From Plantago ovata (lineage: Eukaryota; Streptophyta; Magnoliopsida; Lamiales; Plantaginaceae), in the NCBI GenBank assembly GCA_028274465.1, contig CM051456.1, forward strand, positions 84,554,753 to 84,618,752: a stretch of DNA of 64,000 bases. The letters are read 5' to 3'. Both the position numbers and the translations under genes were made by a program. Under the pieces are notes generated by a model. It had not been told where the DNA came from and ran no database searches. It saw only the letters and a program-made list of their open reading frames with translations. Positions 11,142 through 21,545 of the stretch are shown here, piece by piece (position 1 is the stretch's first letter; the number at the start of each line of letters is the position of its first letter).

Positions 11142-12224
11142 GTGAATGGTTTATATATTTTGCAAAGTAGTCTACCTTTATTTCAAATGCATAACAAACA
11201 GCCGTCTTCAAGTAAGAAGAATAATCCATCTTATCTATGGCATTGTAGGCTAGGCCATATCAATGAAACACGGATTCAAAGACTAAGGAAGTTGGACTAC
11301 TTAGAACCATTTGATTTCGAATCATATGGTACATGTGAATCTTGTGTTAAGGGTAAGATGACGAACAAACCTTTTGTTGGACAAGGTGTTCGTGCCACTC
11401 GCTGCTTAGAGCTCATACATACCGATGTATGTGGACCGTTTAAAGTCCATGCGCGTGGGGGTTATCCTTACTTTGTTACCTTTACTGACGATTTCTCAAG
11501 GTATGGATATATCTTTCTTATGAAGAATAAATCCGAGACCTTTGGGAAATTCAAGGAGTTTAGGAATGAGGTCGAGAATGAATTGAACCTAAGGATAGTC
11601 ACTCTTCGATCGGATCGAGGAGGTGAATACCTTAGTGAAGAATTTATCGATTACTTGAAGGAAAATGGGATCCAGTCGCAATGGACTCCTTCTGGAACAC
11701 CACAGTTAAACGGTGTGTCTGAGAGGAGGAATCGAACCCTGTTAGACATGGTAAGATCAATGATTGGATTCTTGACTCTTCCAAAGTATCTGTGGGGATA
11801 TGCATTACAAACTGCAATCTACATTCTGAACCGTGTACCATCTAAATCAGTGGAGAAAACTCCTTATGAGTTATGGAAGGGAAAGAAGCCTTCGTTAGGC
11901 TATCTTAGACCTTGGGGCTGTCCTGCGATAGTCAAGCTGATGCTCACTGATAAGTTAGATGCCAAGGGTGTCAAAGTATATTTCATAGGCTATCCTCGTC
12001 AGACGAGAGGCTATGAATTCTATCATGCTGAAGATCACAAAGTGATCGTGTCTAGAAACGTGAAGTTTTTAGAAGCTGAATACCTCGAAGAAGAGAGGTT
12101 AGATGATATGATAGAACTTGAAGAAATTCAAGACTTTGACACGCGCGAACATGAGGTCTTAAATCTTCTGATTTGGACTCAAGTTCAGTGGGAGCTTTCG
12201 AAGCAGACAAGGGTGATGATATGA
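11142..12224 (+). pseudogene. Integrase region, Copia A, second copy
   Basis: Same HHCC and catalytic-core motifs as 7068-8219, at about 99 percent identity by eye. The linker between integrase and RT (12173-12490) follows. Confidence 0.9.
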
Positions 12225-12493
12225 CACTTTCTAGGCATGTCATAGTCAGTGGGAGTCCTGTGATTAGATCAACAGTTGAAACCACACCTGTAGAACCCGT
12301 TGTCAACCAACCTGTGCAACAAGTTGCACAAGAGCAGCCTCCCGCAAGGGAACAGGGTCGCGCCCAGTGACCAGCTGCATCAGTACCCACTGATAATGTT
12401 CGTGTTACACGAAGCCAGAAAAGAAAAGCACCAGAACAAGTCGAGCTCCGTAGGTCGAAGAGGATCCTTAGAGGACCTCAGAAGCAAAGCCTT

Positions 12494-14119
12494 ATGATAG
12501 AAGACATCAGTGAACTTGATGTCGGTTTATCAGATCGGGAAGTTCCGGAGACCTACAAAGAGGCAATAATTGATATTGACTCCGACAAATGGCAAGAGGC
12601 CATGGAATTAGAAATGGATTCAATGTACCAGGACCAAGTTTGGAACTTGGTAGACTTGCCCCAAGGGGTTAGACCAATTGGGTGCAAATGGGTCTTTAAA
12701 CGAAAGACAGATGCCGATGGCAAGGTACAAACGCACAAAGCTAGGCTTGTGGCAAAAGGCTACACGCAAAGGTATGACATCGATTACGATGAAACCTTTT
12801 CACCAGTAGCAAAATTGAAGTCCATTCGAATTCTACTTGCGATAGCTGCCTACTATGATTATGAAATCTGGCAGATGGATGTAAAGACAACCTTCCTCAA
12901 TGGCAACCTTGAGGAAGAGGTCTATATGGTACAACCGGAAGGTTTTATTAGTAAAACCAGGCCAACTGCTGTATGCAAATTACAAAGATCCATCTATGGG
13001 CTAAAGCAAGCGTCAAGGAGCTGGAATATCCGCTTTGATGAAGCTGTCAAATCGTTTGACTTCATCAGAAGCAAGGAAGATCCCTGTGTCTATGCGAGAC
13101 ACAGCGACAAAGGAGTTGTTTTCATGATCATTTATGTAGATGACATTTTGATCATGGGAAACAATGTCTCTATGCTAGAAGAGACTAAAGTTTGGTTATC
13201 AAGTACCTTCTCGATGAAGGACTTGGGTGAAGCGAACTACATCCTAGGGATCAAGATCTTTAGAGATAGATCCAAGAGGATGTTGGGAATGACACAGTCC
13301 ACCTACATCGACAAAATACTGAAGCGTTATAAGATGGACGACTCAAAGATAAGCTTTCTCCCAGCTAGGCATGGGATTGTCTTATCAGTTAAGGATGGTC
13401 CTAAAACTGATGAAGAAAGAAATGCAATGAGTCGTGTGCCCTATGCTTCGGCAGTAGGGTCTATAATGTATGCAATGAACTGCACAAGGCCCGATGTGGC
13501 ATATGCGCTTAGTGTCACTTGTCGACACCAACAGAATCCAGGAGTACCTCACTGGACTGCTGTGAAGAACATTCTTAAGTACCTTAGACGGACTAAAGAG
13601 ATGTTCTTGGTGTTTGGTGGAGAACAAGAATTGAAGATGTCTGGGTATGTCGACGCTGGATTTGAATCAGATCCTGATGACTTTAAGTCACAGACAGGAT
13701 ACGTATTCAAATTGAACGGAGGAGCTGTCTGTTGGAAGAGCTCTAAGCAAGCCACGATTGCTGACTCATCCACAGAGGCCGAGTACATTGCTGCATCAGA
13801 AGCATCGAAAGAAGCTGTCTGAATTTCAGAGTTCTTGAAGGAATTGAGGGTTGTTCCTGCTCCCAGACCAATAACGATTTATTGTGACAATACGGGCGCC
13901 GTCGCTCAAGCTAGGGAGCCTAGATCTACAAACAAGAACAAACATGTACTTAGAAAATATCACGTTATACGTGAGATTATAGATATAGGAGAAGTTAGTA
14001 TAGAACGTGTCTCAACCACGGACAACGTGGCAGATCCTTTCACCAAGGTCTTATCAGTGCAAGTCCACTTAAGACATTATGCTAATCTGGGCATTAGGCA
14101 TAAAGGTGACTGGCTCTAG
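12494..14119 (+). pseudogene. Reverse transcriptase and RNase H region, Copia A
   Basis: This stretch holds a full Copia RT domain: KWVFKRK, ARLVAKGYTQ, the QMDVKT motif, SIYGLKQASRSW, and the catalytic IYVDDILIMG. It is followed by YASAVGSIMYAMNCTRPDVAYA and RNase H motifs SGYVDAGFESD, SKQATIADSSTEAEYIAASEA and IYCDNTGA. RT copies the element RNA and RNase H removes the template. The MKDLGEANYILGIKI and VPYASAVGS segments resemble Angela/BARE elements. It ends just before the polypurine tract at 14124-14133. This region is mostly open, but the element is broken elsewhere. Confidence 0.92.
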
Positions 14120-14133
14120 TCCAAGTGGGAGAT

Positions 14134-16222
14134 TGATAGTGTATATGTCCTAGAGACAGTCCATACTAAGGGCATGGTGCCCTTGTAGAGGACATATATG
14201 TACTATTACACAGGTCAACGTAATATAATATATGTTTGTTTCGTTTTACTGTTGAGTATTGCTTTCATATTTATATTACACCAGGCTGCAGCATGTCATA
14301 TCTATATTGCTGTCTGTATTGATACTGAACATGTCCCCTCGGATAGATGACCGATCACACAAATAGTGGGAGCTATGTGAGTTATCATCTATCCCAAACT
14401 CTCCCTAGTCGTGGTACATCTCGGATGTGAGGGTCTGAATGAACCTGACAAGACTAGTATGCGTGGAGGTTATACTTGTTGGAGCAAGTGTGAGCCGATC
14501 CCACGGTCACGGAACGGATTGTTGGACAATCAAGGAACGTTCCCATAACTGCGCATAGTTGTTCGAAGAAGCTTTATCGAACAATGGAAGTACCCACCGG
14601 ACACTCCCATCGATGTATACTCTACACCGACATGTCTATGGGAACCGGTGAGTTGTCGAAGTGATGCCATTCGTCCTTTGCACTTACAGGACTTTATCAT
14701 CACATTTGTTGCTCCATATCCTTGGTGGACCCGTCGATGTCAGCTCTGAATAAGCAGTTGACCTAAGACACGATCCAGGATTATGGCTAAATACAAATGG
14801 GGGTGATAAGTGATTCAGTGAAGGATTCATCTCTCAAGTGTAGCACAGGAGAGCACTGCTCGTAGTCTGCATAGTTGTGTTGGTAAAGTCACTGGCCAGT
14901 GCAAATGATATATTATGATGGTCATAAGTATATCTTAACCAAACAACTCCCTGAGACGCCCGTGGATGTATTATTGGGATAGACACTTCATCGATCCTAG
15001 ATACATCCGAGCAAGTCAGATGAAGGGACGTTACCATCGCCGCGTTGAGCGCAACAGGCTTCGCAACGAAAGGGTTAGCTTTGAGAAACCTCTCAAACGT
15101 CTCGCGTATTAATACTGCAAATGGAACCGTCTAGGAATTCCATGTTGCCTAGTCTAGGACTTGCTTAATACGGTGAGGCCCTATGGGTCACACTATGTGG
15201 TGATTCAGCCTATCAGAATATCCTTGAAGATGGAATCGCAATTAATTTGGAATTAATTGTGATTGATGGATTATAATTAATTTGGAATTAATTATAATAA
15301 TTGGTGGCTCAATTAATGATTTGGAATTATTAATTGAATTGGCTAATTAATTGTATTTTATGTAAATACAATTAAAGATTATATTTTGGAAATATAATGG
15401 AGGTTTGATTGTAAAGGATATGTTAATTTAGAATTAACATATGCACTTGGGCAAAATCTACTTGGAGTTTGGATTGCCTTAGAAATATATGTGGGTCCCA
15501 AAAGTGGGACCCACGTCCCGTAGGACAGGCGCGCGCGCGCGCGTGGCAGGGTAGGGGAAGGAGTTCGACTCCTTCCTCTATTAGAAGTCCAAGGGATAAG
15601 TTAGATTTTCCTGATTGAGTTTTGATTTGATTGGGAATGAATCTAGACTTGATATTGGTTTCCTTGTGCGATAAGAATTAGATTCTTATTCCTTTACGAA
15701 GTCTAATTGCTTATGCTTTAGGCTTCTATAGACTACTATATATAGTGGACTATTAGAGAGAGTTTTACACACAGTTTCAGACATAGACTTTCACAGTCAT
15801 TCTACCCAGTTTTCTTAGAGAAAATAAAAACTCTCCCCTCCTCCCCTTAGCCTCACGCGCGCGCACACCGCCACCGGAGGGAATTGCCGCCCCGTCTTCT
15901 TGGTCACATAAAGAATATCCTAGCATTCTTCCGATAGGCTGTTCATCCGTGGATACCAAGGTTGAGGTTCTAGGAGCTGGAAACTAACTCTTATTGTCTT
16001 GCAGATATACAGAGCATTGTAGATATCTTCGACTTCGACGAAGGAGAAGATACACCGGAATATTACGAAGACTTGGAAGCTGCTTTGGAAGTGAGGTTAG
16101 TCTTCTAATTGACGTGTTTATATATATACGACATATGCATAATCAATTAACCAGTATGTTAAGAAAATTTTTTAAAATTCCGCTGCGTACCCTAGGGGTA
16201 ACTCTGACCATATTTTCTTACA
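14134..16222 (+). repeat. 3' LTR of Copia A
   Basis: Matches 2388-4472 with about 25 substitutions and a few length changes by eye. It follows the polypurine tract AAGTGGGAGAT and is followed by GTAGA and then the element E leader. Confidence 0.92.
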
Positions 16223-16340
16223 GTAGAAACAGACTAGGAAAGCAGTATCAGAGAGAGATTAAAAAGGAAAACTAAAACTAGTAGAATTAGGAATCTAAAG
16301 CTGAAAATATAAACAAATTAAACAGAAAAAAGGAGTATAG

Positions 16341-16358
16341 TCCCCGGCAATGGCGCCA
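16341..16358 (-). promoter_or_regulatory. Primer binding site of element E, tRNA-Asp type
   Basis: Reverse strand reads TGGCGCCATTGCCGGGGA, three bases from the LTR end at 16362. It is the tRNA-Asp primer site typical of Athila elements, with one difference from the copy in element C. Confidence 0.85.
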
Positions 16359-16361
16359 ATT

Positions 16362-17630
16362 TGATGAACGCGGATGTTGTGCTCCGAATTCAAGCAAATA
16401 AATTTGTAATTAGCCAAAGGCAATCCACAACTACAACGAAAACCGTAGTGTAGCAGTAGAATGACTCGAGTGTCGTTCTCTCAGGACTATAACTAGCTTT
16501 ATCTATTTAACAAGAGAATATAAACAGCAGACAGATAGCAAAGGGTTTTTCTAACAGATAAAGGAGATTGGTGATAGTATGGTCCTTCTTAACATAACGG
16601 GTCGATAATCATGCATAAATTCCTCGGTCTTGCATAGAGATCTTTGAATCAATCCAGTGTCCTGTTGCAAATATTAAGCACTACGAAGATAATTGGTCTG
16701 AAAAGTCAATCACTATTGTCCTAATGTGTTCCGTAATTATTCAACACTACGAAGATAATTGGTCTGATGGTCGACAATTGTCCAATTGTGCATAATAATT
16801 AGTACAACATGTGAGAATTTTAGGCTGTGCCTGATCAACGAAATAAAGCAATGACACGGAGTATAATGCGCGATATAGCCATTAGCAAGATTATCTTCCC
16901 TTCGCTAAGAATTCACATACTACCACCAATGATAAGTTTAGCTACTCATAATAGGCATGCAATCAATAGAAATCATAGAAGAAAACATATTGAAAGATAT
17001 ATAAAATAAGTTGATTAAACTGTAAGATACAAGTTACCGAAGGTTGTCAATCTCCGAAGAATTGCGATCCTACGAGCTCCAATCTGCTATGAAAAAGTAT
17101 CCCCTAAGCTACAGAACTCCCAGGACAGGCCCCGGGAAGTTCCTACCTAAAACTATAGAGAGAGGTGAGAAAGTAGGTCTGGAAAGATATGATTTTCGGA
17201 GAAAACTGAGCAACTATATATAGGCCCCGAAATACTGTGGGGCGGTTCGCCCCACCTCTGGGGCGGTTCGCCCCAGAGAGTTTTTCGCGGAATTCCGCGT
17301 TTTCGACGCGTTTTTGGATATCTTCCCCTTTTCGGACTCGGTTTCTGACTTCTAGTAGCCTTCTAACCTCCAGATTCGGCCCCTAGACTTCAAATCCTAT
17401 CCGGAAACCTTCAGATACTCCAAATAGGCTTCTGGAACACCAATTCCTTGTCAACTTCAATATAATTGCCCGGAAATCTTCGAATTTCAACCAAAACCTG
17501 TAAAATAAAATCTAAAGGGAAACGTGACACTATTCTAATAAAATGCACTAAAATATAGCTAAATTAACATAGAGGATAGCTAAAATAGGTGAAAAAGACT
17601 CGAATGAAAGTGTAAAATACACATTCCTCA
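16362..17630 (-). repeat. 5' LTR of element E
   Basis: Terminal inverted bases TGATGA..TTCATCA mark the ends (the outer end here reads TGAGGAATG). It carries a TATATATA box (17215-17222, reverse strand) directly downstream, in element sense, of two GC hairpins (17241-17279). The sequence matches the B 3' LTR closely and the C LTR less well. Confidence 0.88.
17241..17279 (-). promoter_or_regulatory. GC-hairpin pair upstream of TATA box in element E LTR
   Basis: Two copies of GGGGCGGTTCGCCCC separated by nine bases, each a hairpin with arms GGGGCG and CGCCCC. They lie about 20 bases upstream of the TATA box in element sense. Confidence 0.75.
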
Positions 17631-19310
17631 CAAACTGATCAAGTGAGAGTGATTTACGGAAAGCACCTAAGGGGATCTAGGTTCAGTGCTGAAGGTTAAA
17701 GAACCTCCAGCTCTGATACCACTTGTTGGTCCATTTAAACAACAAGAAAAGACTAGAGGGGGGAGGGGTGAATAGTCTTTTCAAACTTTCGTCGTTTAAA
17801 ACTTTCTCAGCAAGTGCTTATTACTTTTCAGTAATGAGTTTGCTGATACTTAACTTTCTCAGCAAGCGCAAGTTACTTTGCAGTAACTAGGTTTGCTGAT
17901 ACTTAAAATCAGAGAGCGGAAGTCTTTGATACAATAAGTGCTTCTTTCAGTAAATGAAGGTTTCAGCAAGTGATGTGAGTGACTGTGTACAGATAGATAT
18001 GATTTGCTGAAAACTAAATACAGTAAGTAAATCACAAAAACACTTTTATAGTGGTATCTGAGAGTGGCGTAATCTCTCAACTAATCCACTTTGTCCTTTC
18101 TAGGACTGAATCCACTAAGATAAGATTGAGGTTCCTTACAACACCTATCTAGAGCGATTCAAACAGAAACCAAAGCACACTTGCTTCGTCTCCAACCTAA
18201 TCTAGAGAACGCAACCTTGTTCTCCACCAAACTTGGTACTTTTAATCAGCAAAACTATGCTCGATTAAGTTCCCCCTGAATATCACGCCTGAAAGGGTGT
18301 ATTTTTAGTTAGAGAGGTTTGGGATGAGAAAACTTAATTATAACTTATTCAGTTACAACAAGTAATCTAAGAAACAAAATTTTGAATACTTTGCAGTAAA
18401 CAAGTTTGATTGTTTCTGGTGTCAAGACTTGTTGTTGTTCAAAAGAAAGAAAGAACACTTAACTAATTTCTTAGTCGTGCAAATTCTACTTCTTCACAAG
18501 TAGCTTTTTCAAGCTTTAAATCTTGGAACAGATCAATGGCAGTAGAGAGTATTGAAGGGTTTGTGAGTTTAAACACAAGTGACAGTATGATCACGTTGTT
18601 GACACACTTCAACTCTTTGCCGGATGACCTCTATTTATAATGAAAATAAGGAGCCGTTTGAATTTTAAATTCCAAGGCTTTTGTTCCTTAAGATGTCACT
18701 ATCTTGCTTTTGTACTTTCAGCAGTGTCCTTGTTTGTCTTATAGTCTTCATGTCCTTCGCGTGCATGCTTTGCATTTAATGCTTATTTGAATAGAATTCA
18801 AACAGTAGCATTGGAGCGCAAATGTAACTACTTTCAGCAAGAGGTCACATATGTTCCATCAGAAAGTGGTCAGTCTCAGTTTCAGCAAACACAACCTACT
18901 ATGTCTTTCAGATTTTCACTTATGCAATGCTGTTGCTGAAGTTTCTGAGCAAAATGTGCCTTTGTAGATACCAGTCTTCAGAAATCTTCTAGTCTTCAGA
19001 TCTTCGAAATCTTCAAGTCTTCAGATCTTCAAGATTCTGAGCGGTTCTAAATGCTTCAATAGTTTGTTTGTAAAAACAAAGTACATCATCAGCAAATGCT
19101 TCAATAGGTTGTATTTCTTTTCAGAAAACAAGATACATCATAAGCTTTAAAACCAACCTATCTAGCACCTATTCTAAGTCTTCAGCAAATGTTCCTCTTT
19201 TACAATGTCCTTAAAATTCTAAATACCTATGGACCTTAAGAGTACTAGTTACTGGACTTTCCTTAATTTAGTATGGTTAATTGCTCATCAAAATTACAAG
19301 TTTCCTAACA
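17631..19310 (-). mobile_element. Copia F-family 5' LTR plus leader, interrupted by element E
   Basis: 17724-19310 is a full-length minus-strand LTR (1.59 kb) of the same family as 33238-34805, ending TGTTGGTCC on the plus strand and TTTCCTAACA at the far side. 17631-17723 is its leader, with a tRNA-Met type primer site (CTCTGATACCA on the plus strand at 17711-17721). Element E is inserted about 90 bases into this leader, so the rest of the host element should lie left of the window. It holds no coding region. Confidence 0.88.
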
Positions 19311-19521
19311 ATTTTTTCTTTTAATGAAGTTGACATTATAATATTCATTTTTCAGAGAAGAATTTTTAAAAAATTTTGTTTCTTTCTTTTTTAATGAAAC
19401 TGGAAATAATGTTTATGTTTCTATTAAATACACATTGTGTTTCAATGTTTTGTGTATCTGTTTTTTTGTTAGAAACAGAAACACGGAAACATGTTTCTAT
19501 GTCATACACATTCTTCAATTT
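19311..19521. other. AT-rich spacer
   Basis: No gene seen. It contains near-repeats of GTTTCTGTGTATG-like words that recur just right of the MITE at 19956-20010, so the MITE seems to have landed in this short repetitive stretch. Confidence 0.5.
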
Positions 19522-19955
19522 CAGGCTATTTGGCTCTAAACTGGACTTTGGTATTTTGTTATTTTGGCTTGTTGGAGTATTTGCCTCTAAACTAGCCTTT
19601 GTTATTTAACAATATACCAAAGTCCAGCTACAGTAACCGACATAAAAACACACCTATTCTCCTCTTTGGCCCACATGTTTATTTATTATTCATATTCCTT
19701 TAAAAAAAAAAAAAAACTTCATCTTCCACTTATCCAGCAATCAAAAAACCTCGTACAAATCAAAAAACAAATATTCTCTTACAACACTCATCATTATATC
19801 TATAAAAATCCTACTACCCTACCCATCAAACCTCTTAATTCAAACCCAAATACAACAACAAAAACTAAACTAACAAAACTCTTAATTCCGTTACTATTCC
19901 GGCTTTTGTTAAATTTAACAAAATACCAAAGTCCAGTTTAGAGCCAAACAGCCTG
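19522..19955. mobile_element. 434-bp MITE with 37-bp terminal inverted repeats
   Basis: Left terminus 19522-19558 and right terminus 19919-19955 are inverted copies with one mismatch; they begin CAGGCT and contain TTTGGCTCTAAACTGG. Diverged copies of the core CTCTAAACTGGACTTTGG recur inside at about 19583 and, inverted, near 19613. No transposase is present. The superfamily is unclear: the CAGG ends suggest hAT or PIF/Harbinger, but no clean target duplication was found. An 82-codon frame inside is just low-complexity sequence. Confidence 0.8.
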
Positions 19956-20146
19956 TTTATGTTTCTGTGTATGCGTTTTTCAATTTTTGTTCATGTGTAT
20001 GAGTTTTTCATTTTTTTAATAATATCCTAATGAGGACCAAAACGCAATATACCATCTCAGCTTGACCGGATAAAAAGTGATAATGGTCCCATATGGAGTT
20101 GCAAAAGGATGAGGTGGTGGGGGAGCTCAGCTAAAATGTAAGATTA

Positions 20147-20413
20147 TACTACTTGGTTCGTCCTTTTAAAACTTTTCATTTGGTTTTGTTGACTTTTTTA
20201 GTTTCGGTTTGACTCCAAATTAATCCTAAATCGTACCGGACAATTAATATTTGAAATTATATCATGAAAGTGCAAATCTTATAATTTCATAATATAATTT
20301 CCAAGATTACTTTTTCGATATGAATCAACACTAATTCGGAGTTGAACATGGCAAAAAAAAAGAAAATCAATAAAAGCAAATCGGAACTTTTAGACGGGGC
20401 GGAGGAGGAAGTA
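20147..20413. mobile_element. Diverged Stowaway-like MITE
   Basis: About 267 bp bounded by TACT..AGTA. The left end TACTACTTGGTTCGTCC and the reverse of the right end (TACTTCCTCCTCCGCCCC) both resemble the Stowaway consensus CTCCCTCCGTCC, and similarity continues inward. TA at each end is the expected target duplication. The ends are quite diverged, so this is tentative. Confidence 0.5.
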
Positions 20414-20627
20414 CTACACAATGTAACACGGTAATGGAGGGAGTCCTAAATGTAACTACAATTGTGGCCAATTTGTAGCCGCCCCTTATATTTATTACGT
20501 ACTGAACTTATTATGTTCAAGGTGAAATCTCCTCGGTCAAGCCAAACACATATGTTATGTTAATTACTTCATAATATTTCTACGGTAGCAATTTGAATAT
20601 TGACATTGTGTTTGGCACCGAATTTAG

Positions 20628-20744
20628 ATGGCTTGCATTTCAGTTTTCCGGAATGAGCATGGACAGTTGCTTCACTTACTCTCCAAGGCTATTGAAGAAG
20701 CTGATATGATGATCACATACAGCCATGGCATAAATGACATGTAA
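20628..20744 (+). pseudogene. 38-codon open stretch, possible exon or gene fragment
   Basis: ATG at 20628 to TAA at 20742-20744, encoding a mixed-composition peptide (MACISVFRNEHGQLLHLL and on) that is much less AT-biased than its surroundings. It could be an exon fragment captured by a transposon, or chance. I do not recognise the family. No splice context could be confirmed, and it lies just left of a possible Helitron end at 20796. Confidence 0.25.
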
Positions 20745-20795
20745 TTACATTTCTAAATTTCTAAATAAGGTCATGTTATTTTCGTCTGAACTTAA

Positions 20796-20826
20796 CTAGT
20801 TATTAACCCGTCGGTAACCGACGGAT
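20796..20826 (-). mobile_element. Possible Helitron 3' terminus
   Basis: On the reverse strand a hairpin (CCGTCGGT/ACCGACGG) is followed by eight to nine bases and then CTAG, with T next. That is the layout of Helitron 3' ends inserted between A and T. The element would extend rightward on the plus coordinates. No 5' TC terminus was fixed. Confidence 0.35.
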
Positions 20827-21545
20827 CTCTAAAAGACACAACTAATTTAACGAACAAATGTAATATATAATGTATAAACAATAAAATTAGAATGAACAAA
20901 TATAATATATAATATGTATAAACAATAAAATTAGAATGAATATATATGGCTAAATTCTCAAATAATCAATCAATAAAAGAAAGAAAGAAAGAAGTAACAA
21001 ATACTATTACTGTGTAATAAGTTGTACATGAATAGAGACAATAATTTGAAATACAAAATAGTCGTGATTTACTAATATGACTATTATACATGAATAGAGA
21101 CTAAATGTCGGGGTAATTTAAATTGTTTGTGAGAATAATAAAGGAGTATCGATTTTTTAGATTGTTTAGGTTTTCTTTTGGAACGAAGTTTTAAGATGTT
21201 TGTGTAATGAGTGTGGTGTTTGCTTTAGTGGCAGGACAGTAAAGTTGTGAGATAAAATGTTATCAAAAATGGAAACGTAAACAATCTAAAAATACGAACA
21301 TAAAAGTAATACATAAACAATCTAAAAATAAAAAAAACCAGATGATTAACTTATAACTTAAAAAGTTATATCAAACGAATATAGTAGTTCAGTTTCAGGG
21401 CTTTCTGGCAAGTTTCAAGGCAGGTAGAGGACGAAATTCATAGTGAATTAATATACATAACATTAATTATTCGAGTTGAAAATTAAATTAAGGGTTGCAG
21501 TGTAAAATGGGAACTTTGAATTTTGACATTATTTCAATGTAATGT
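20827..21545. other. AT-rich intergenic stretch
   Basis: No gene seen. It contains a near-duplicate of about 45 bases (AATATAATATATAA-type and AACAATAAAATTAGAATG words at 20858-20945) and many ATACATGAATAGAGAC-type short repeats. It may be the body of a non-autonomous Helitron or other decayed element. Confidence 0.4.

Larger units (their letters stand above)
2388..16222 (+). mobile_element. Angela-like Ty1/Copia element A, inserted in element E
   Basis: Plus-strand Copia with LTRs at 2388-4472 and 14134-16222, primer site at 4474-4489 and polypurine tract at 14124-14133. Five bases next to the two ends, TTAGA (2383-2387) and GTAGA (16223-16227), are a near-matching target duplication. The order Gag, protease, integrase, reverse transcriptase, RNase H is that of Copia, and the RT-RNase H sequence resembles the Angela/BARE lineage, which also has LTRs near 2 kb. 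The annotated length of 13.8 kb is inflated because about 4 kb of interior is repeated around the N-gap; relative D implies about 9.7 kb. The LTRs differ at about 25 sites by eye (about 1.2 percent), suggesting insertion within roughly the last million years. Several breaks are present. Confidence 0.9.
1..17630 (-). mobile_element. Athila-type Ty3/gypsy gag-protease element E (5' LTR and interior; split by Copia A)
   Basis: Minus-strand LTR element whose 3' part lies left of the window. In view are the 5' LTR (16362-17630), a tRNA-Asp type primer site (16341-16358), the leader, and after the inserted Copia A the Gag and protease regions (251-2352) and the start of the post-protease region. 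Just after protease it has the conserved CCGGGAGGCAACCCGG hairpin (about 152-168 on the reverse strand), shared with elements B and C. No reverse transcriptase or integrase is visible. Positions 1-250 hold no gene and are element interior. It sits inside the leader of an F-family Copia (17631-19310). It is broken in several places. It predates Copia A, which is inserted into it. Confidence 0.85.

Noticed and set aside
15777-15959. Host gene on the minus strand inside the A 3' LTR
   Set aside because: It lies within the LTR leader and is repeated in the other LTR copies; it is LTR sequence read backwards.
19666-19941. 91-codon frame inside the MITE
   Set aside because: Low-complexity Thr/Lys/Asn-rich translation with no motif, lying across the MITE and its right terminal repeat.
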